Below are positions 41,777-42,618 of a DNA stretch of 42,618 nt, piece after piece (position 1 is the first letter of the stretch; each line of letters starts with the position of its first letter). Made by a program: the position numbers and the translations under genes. This DNA comes from Diphasiastrum complanatum (Eukaryota; Streptophyta; Lycopodiopsida; Lycopodiales; Lycopodiaceae): contig MU834999.1 in NCBI GenBank assembly GCA_029204225.1, positions 1 through 42,618 of the forward strand, given 5' to 3'. The notes under the pieces are model-generated. The model had not been told where the DNA came from, did not search any database, and saw only the letters and a program-made list of their open reading frames with translations.

Positions 41777-42480
41777 ACTTTCCTGCAGATTGGTGGAGGC
41801 TGTCCAGCGCCCTACCACCCATCACTTTCATCGATTTTTCTCCGTCAACCTTCCTGCAGATTGGTGGAGGTTGTCCAGCGCCCTACCACCCATCACTTTC
41901 ATCGATTTTTCTCCGTCATTTTTGCAGATTGGTGGTGGCTGTCTAGTGCCCTAGTGGCCATCACTTTCGACGATTTCTTCATCATTTTTTGCAGTTTTGG
42001 TGGAGGCTGTCCAGCGCCTTGCTAACCCATCACTTTCGTCGATTTTTTGGGCAGATTTTTAGTGTTTTTGCAGATTTGGTAGCTATTGCCCAGTGCCCTA
42101 CTACCTCATCATTTTTGACACTTTTCGTCACTGATTTGCTGTCCATTTTTTATATTGATTGGAGGCTGTCCAGCGCCCTACTACCATCTCATTTTCAGCG
42201 GTAACCCATCACTTTCGTCGATTTTTTCGGTAGATTTTCATTGTTTTTGCAGATTTGGTAGCTATTGCCCAGCACCCTACTACCTCATCATTTTCAACAC
42301 TTTTCGTCACCGATTTGCTGTCCATTTTTTATATTGAATGGAGGCTGTCCAGCGCCCTACTACCGTCTCATTTTCAGCGGTTCTTTTCACCGACTTGCTG
42401 TCCGTTTCGGCTATTGATTGGAGGCTGTTCGGCACCTTACTTCAGCACCTTTTTTCAGCCTAGTCTTTAGCATATTGTGG
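41777..42480 (+). repeat. Minisatellite in the leader of gypsy-3
   Basis: About ten diverged units of roughly 70-90 bp with the core GGAGGCTGTCCAGCGCCCTA followed by CTACC, then CATCACTTTC and CGATTTTT. Two neighbouring units form a higher-order repeat of 179 bp (starts 42071 and 42250). It lies directly after the LTR. No open frame is meaningful here. Confidence 0.7.
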
Positions 42481-42618
42481 ATCTTGGTAGTTGCTGCCCA
42501 GTGCCCTATTATCTTCAGCTTTTACCTCTCTTTGTTGGCACTACTGAGTGAACGACGGATCAGCACCGGGCACCCACCCAGGTATTGCTTGCGCCCTTTT
42601 TGCACTTCCTTTTTGCAC
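42481..42618. other. End of window, unassigned
   Basis: Continuation of the leader-like region; too short to annotate. Confidence 0.3.

Overview
The window looks like a repeat-dense nuclear region of a land plant with large introns. The evidence is spliced exons of a eukaryotic ER glucosidase, a plant-type MED28 reading frame, Ty1/copia and Ty3/gypsy elements primed by the initiator-Met tRNA complement (TGGTATCAGAGC), and many LINE copies. A fern, bryophyte, lycophyte or gymnosperm all fit; the exact lineage cannot be read from the sequence.

The key host gene is on the + strand. Six exons between about 7.5 and 39.0 kb encode a continuous, phase-matched stretch of mannosyl-oligosaccharide glucosidase (glucosidase I, GH63, GCS1/MOGS), the ER enzyme that removes the first glucose from N-glycan precursors. 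All five introns have GT..AG ends. One is 25.7 kb (8514-34189) and is filled with transposable elements. The N-terminal and C-terminal exons were not found, so the gene continues beyond the window on both sides or is partial.

Layout. 1-3523: minus-strand Ty1/copia element with a large internal deletion. 4260-6060: decayed Ty3/gypsy remnant enclosing a complete-looking 119-codon MED28-like frame (5046-5405). 7508-8513: glucosidase exons 1-3. 9757-24604: a chain of minus-strand LINE copies, several with (TTTC)n(TC)n 3' tails, interrupted by a nearly complete plus-strand Ty1/copia element (14899-20046). 24605-27515: AT-rich DNA with a 28-bp palindrome, then a degraded LTR element. 27516-29765: another LINE. 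29766-30420: a nonautonomous element with terminal inverted repeats. 30425-34189: a probable hAT remnant and other decayed DNA. 34190-35217: exons 4-5. 35885-38542: gypsy LTR, leader and gag plus a copia scrap. 38910-38983: exon 6. 39540-41360: an old LINE. 41436-42618: an LTR and a leader carrying a minisatellite.

Most open frames here belong to mobile elements and are broken. The host functions visible are the glucosidase and possibly MED28. All LINE copies are antisense to the glucosidase gene, whereas the large copia element and the glucosidase-side LTR/gag elements run in sense. The most novel signals are the LINE family's TC tails and base-paired 3' hairpin, the way 5' ends of LINE copies abut GA/TC tracts, and the MED28-like frame embedded in a gypsy remnant.
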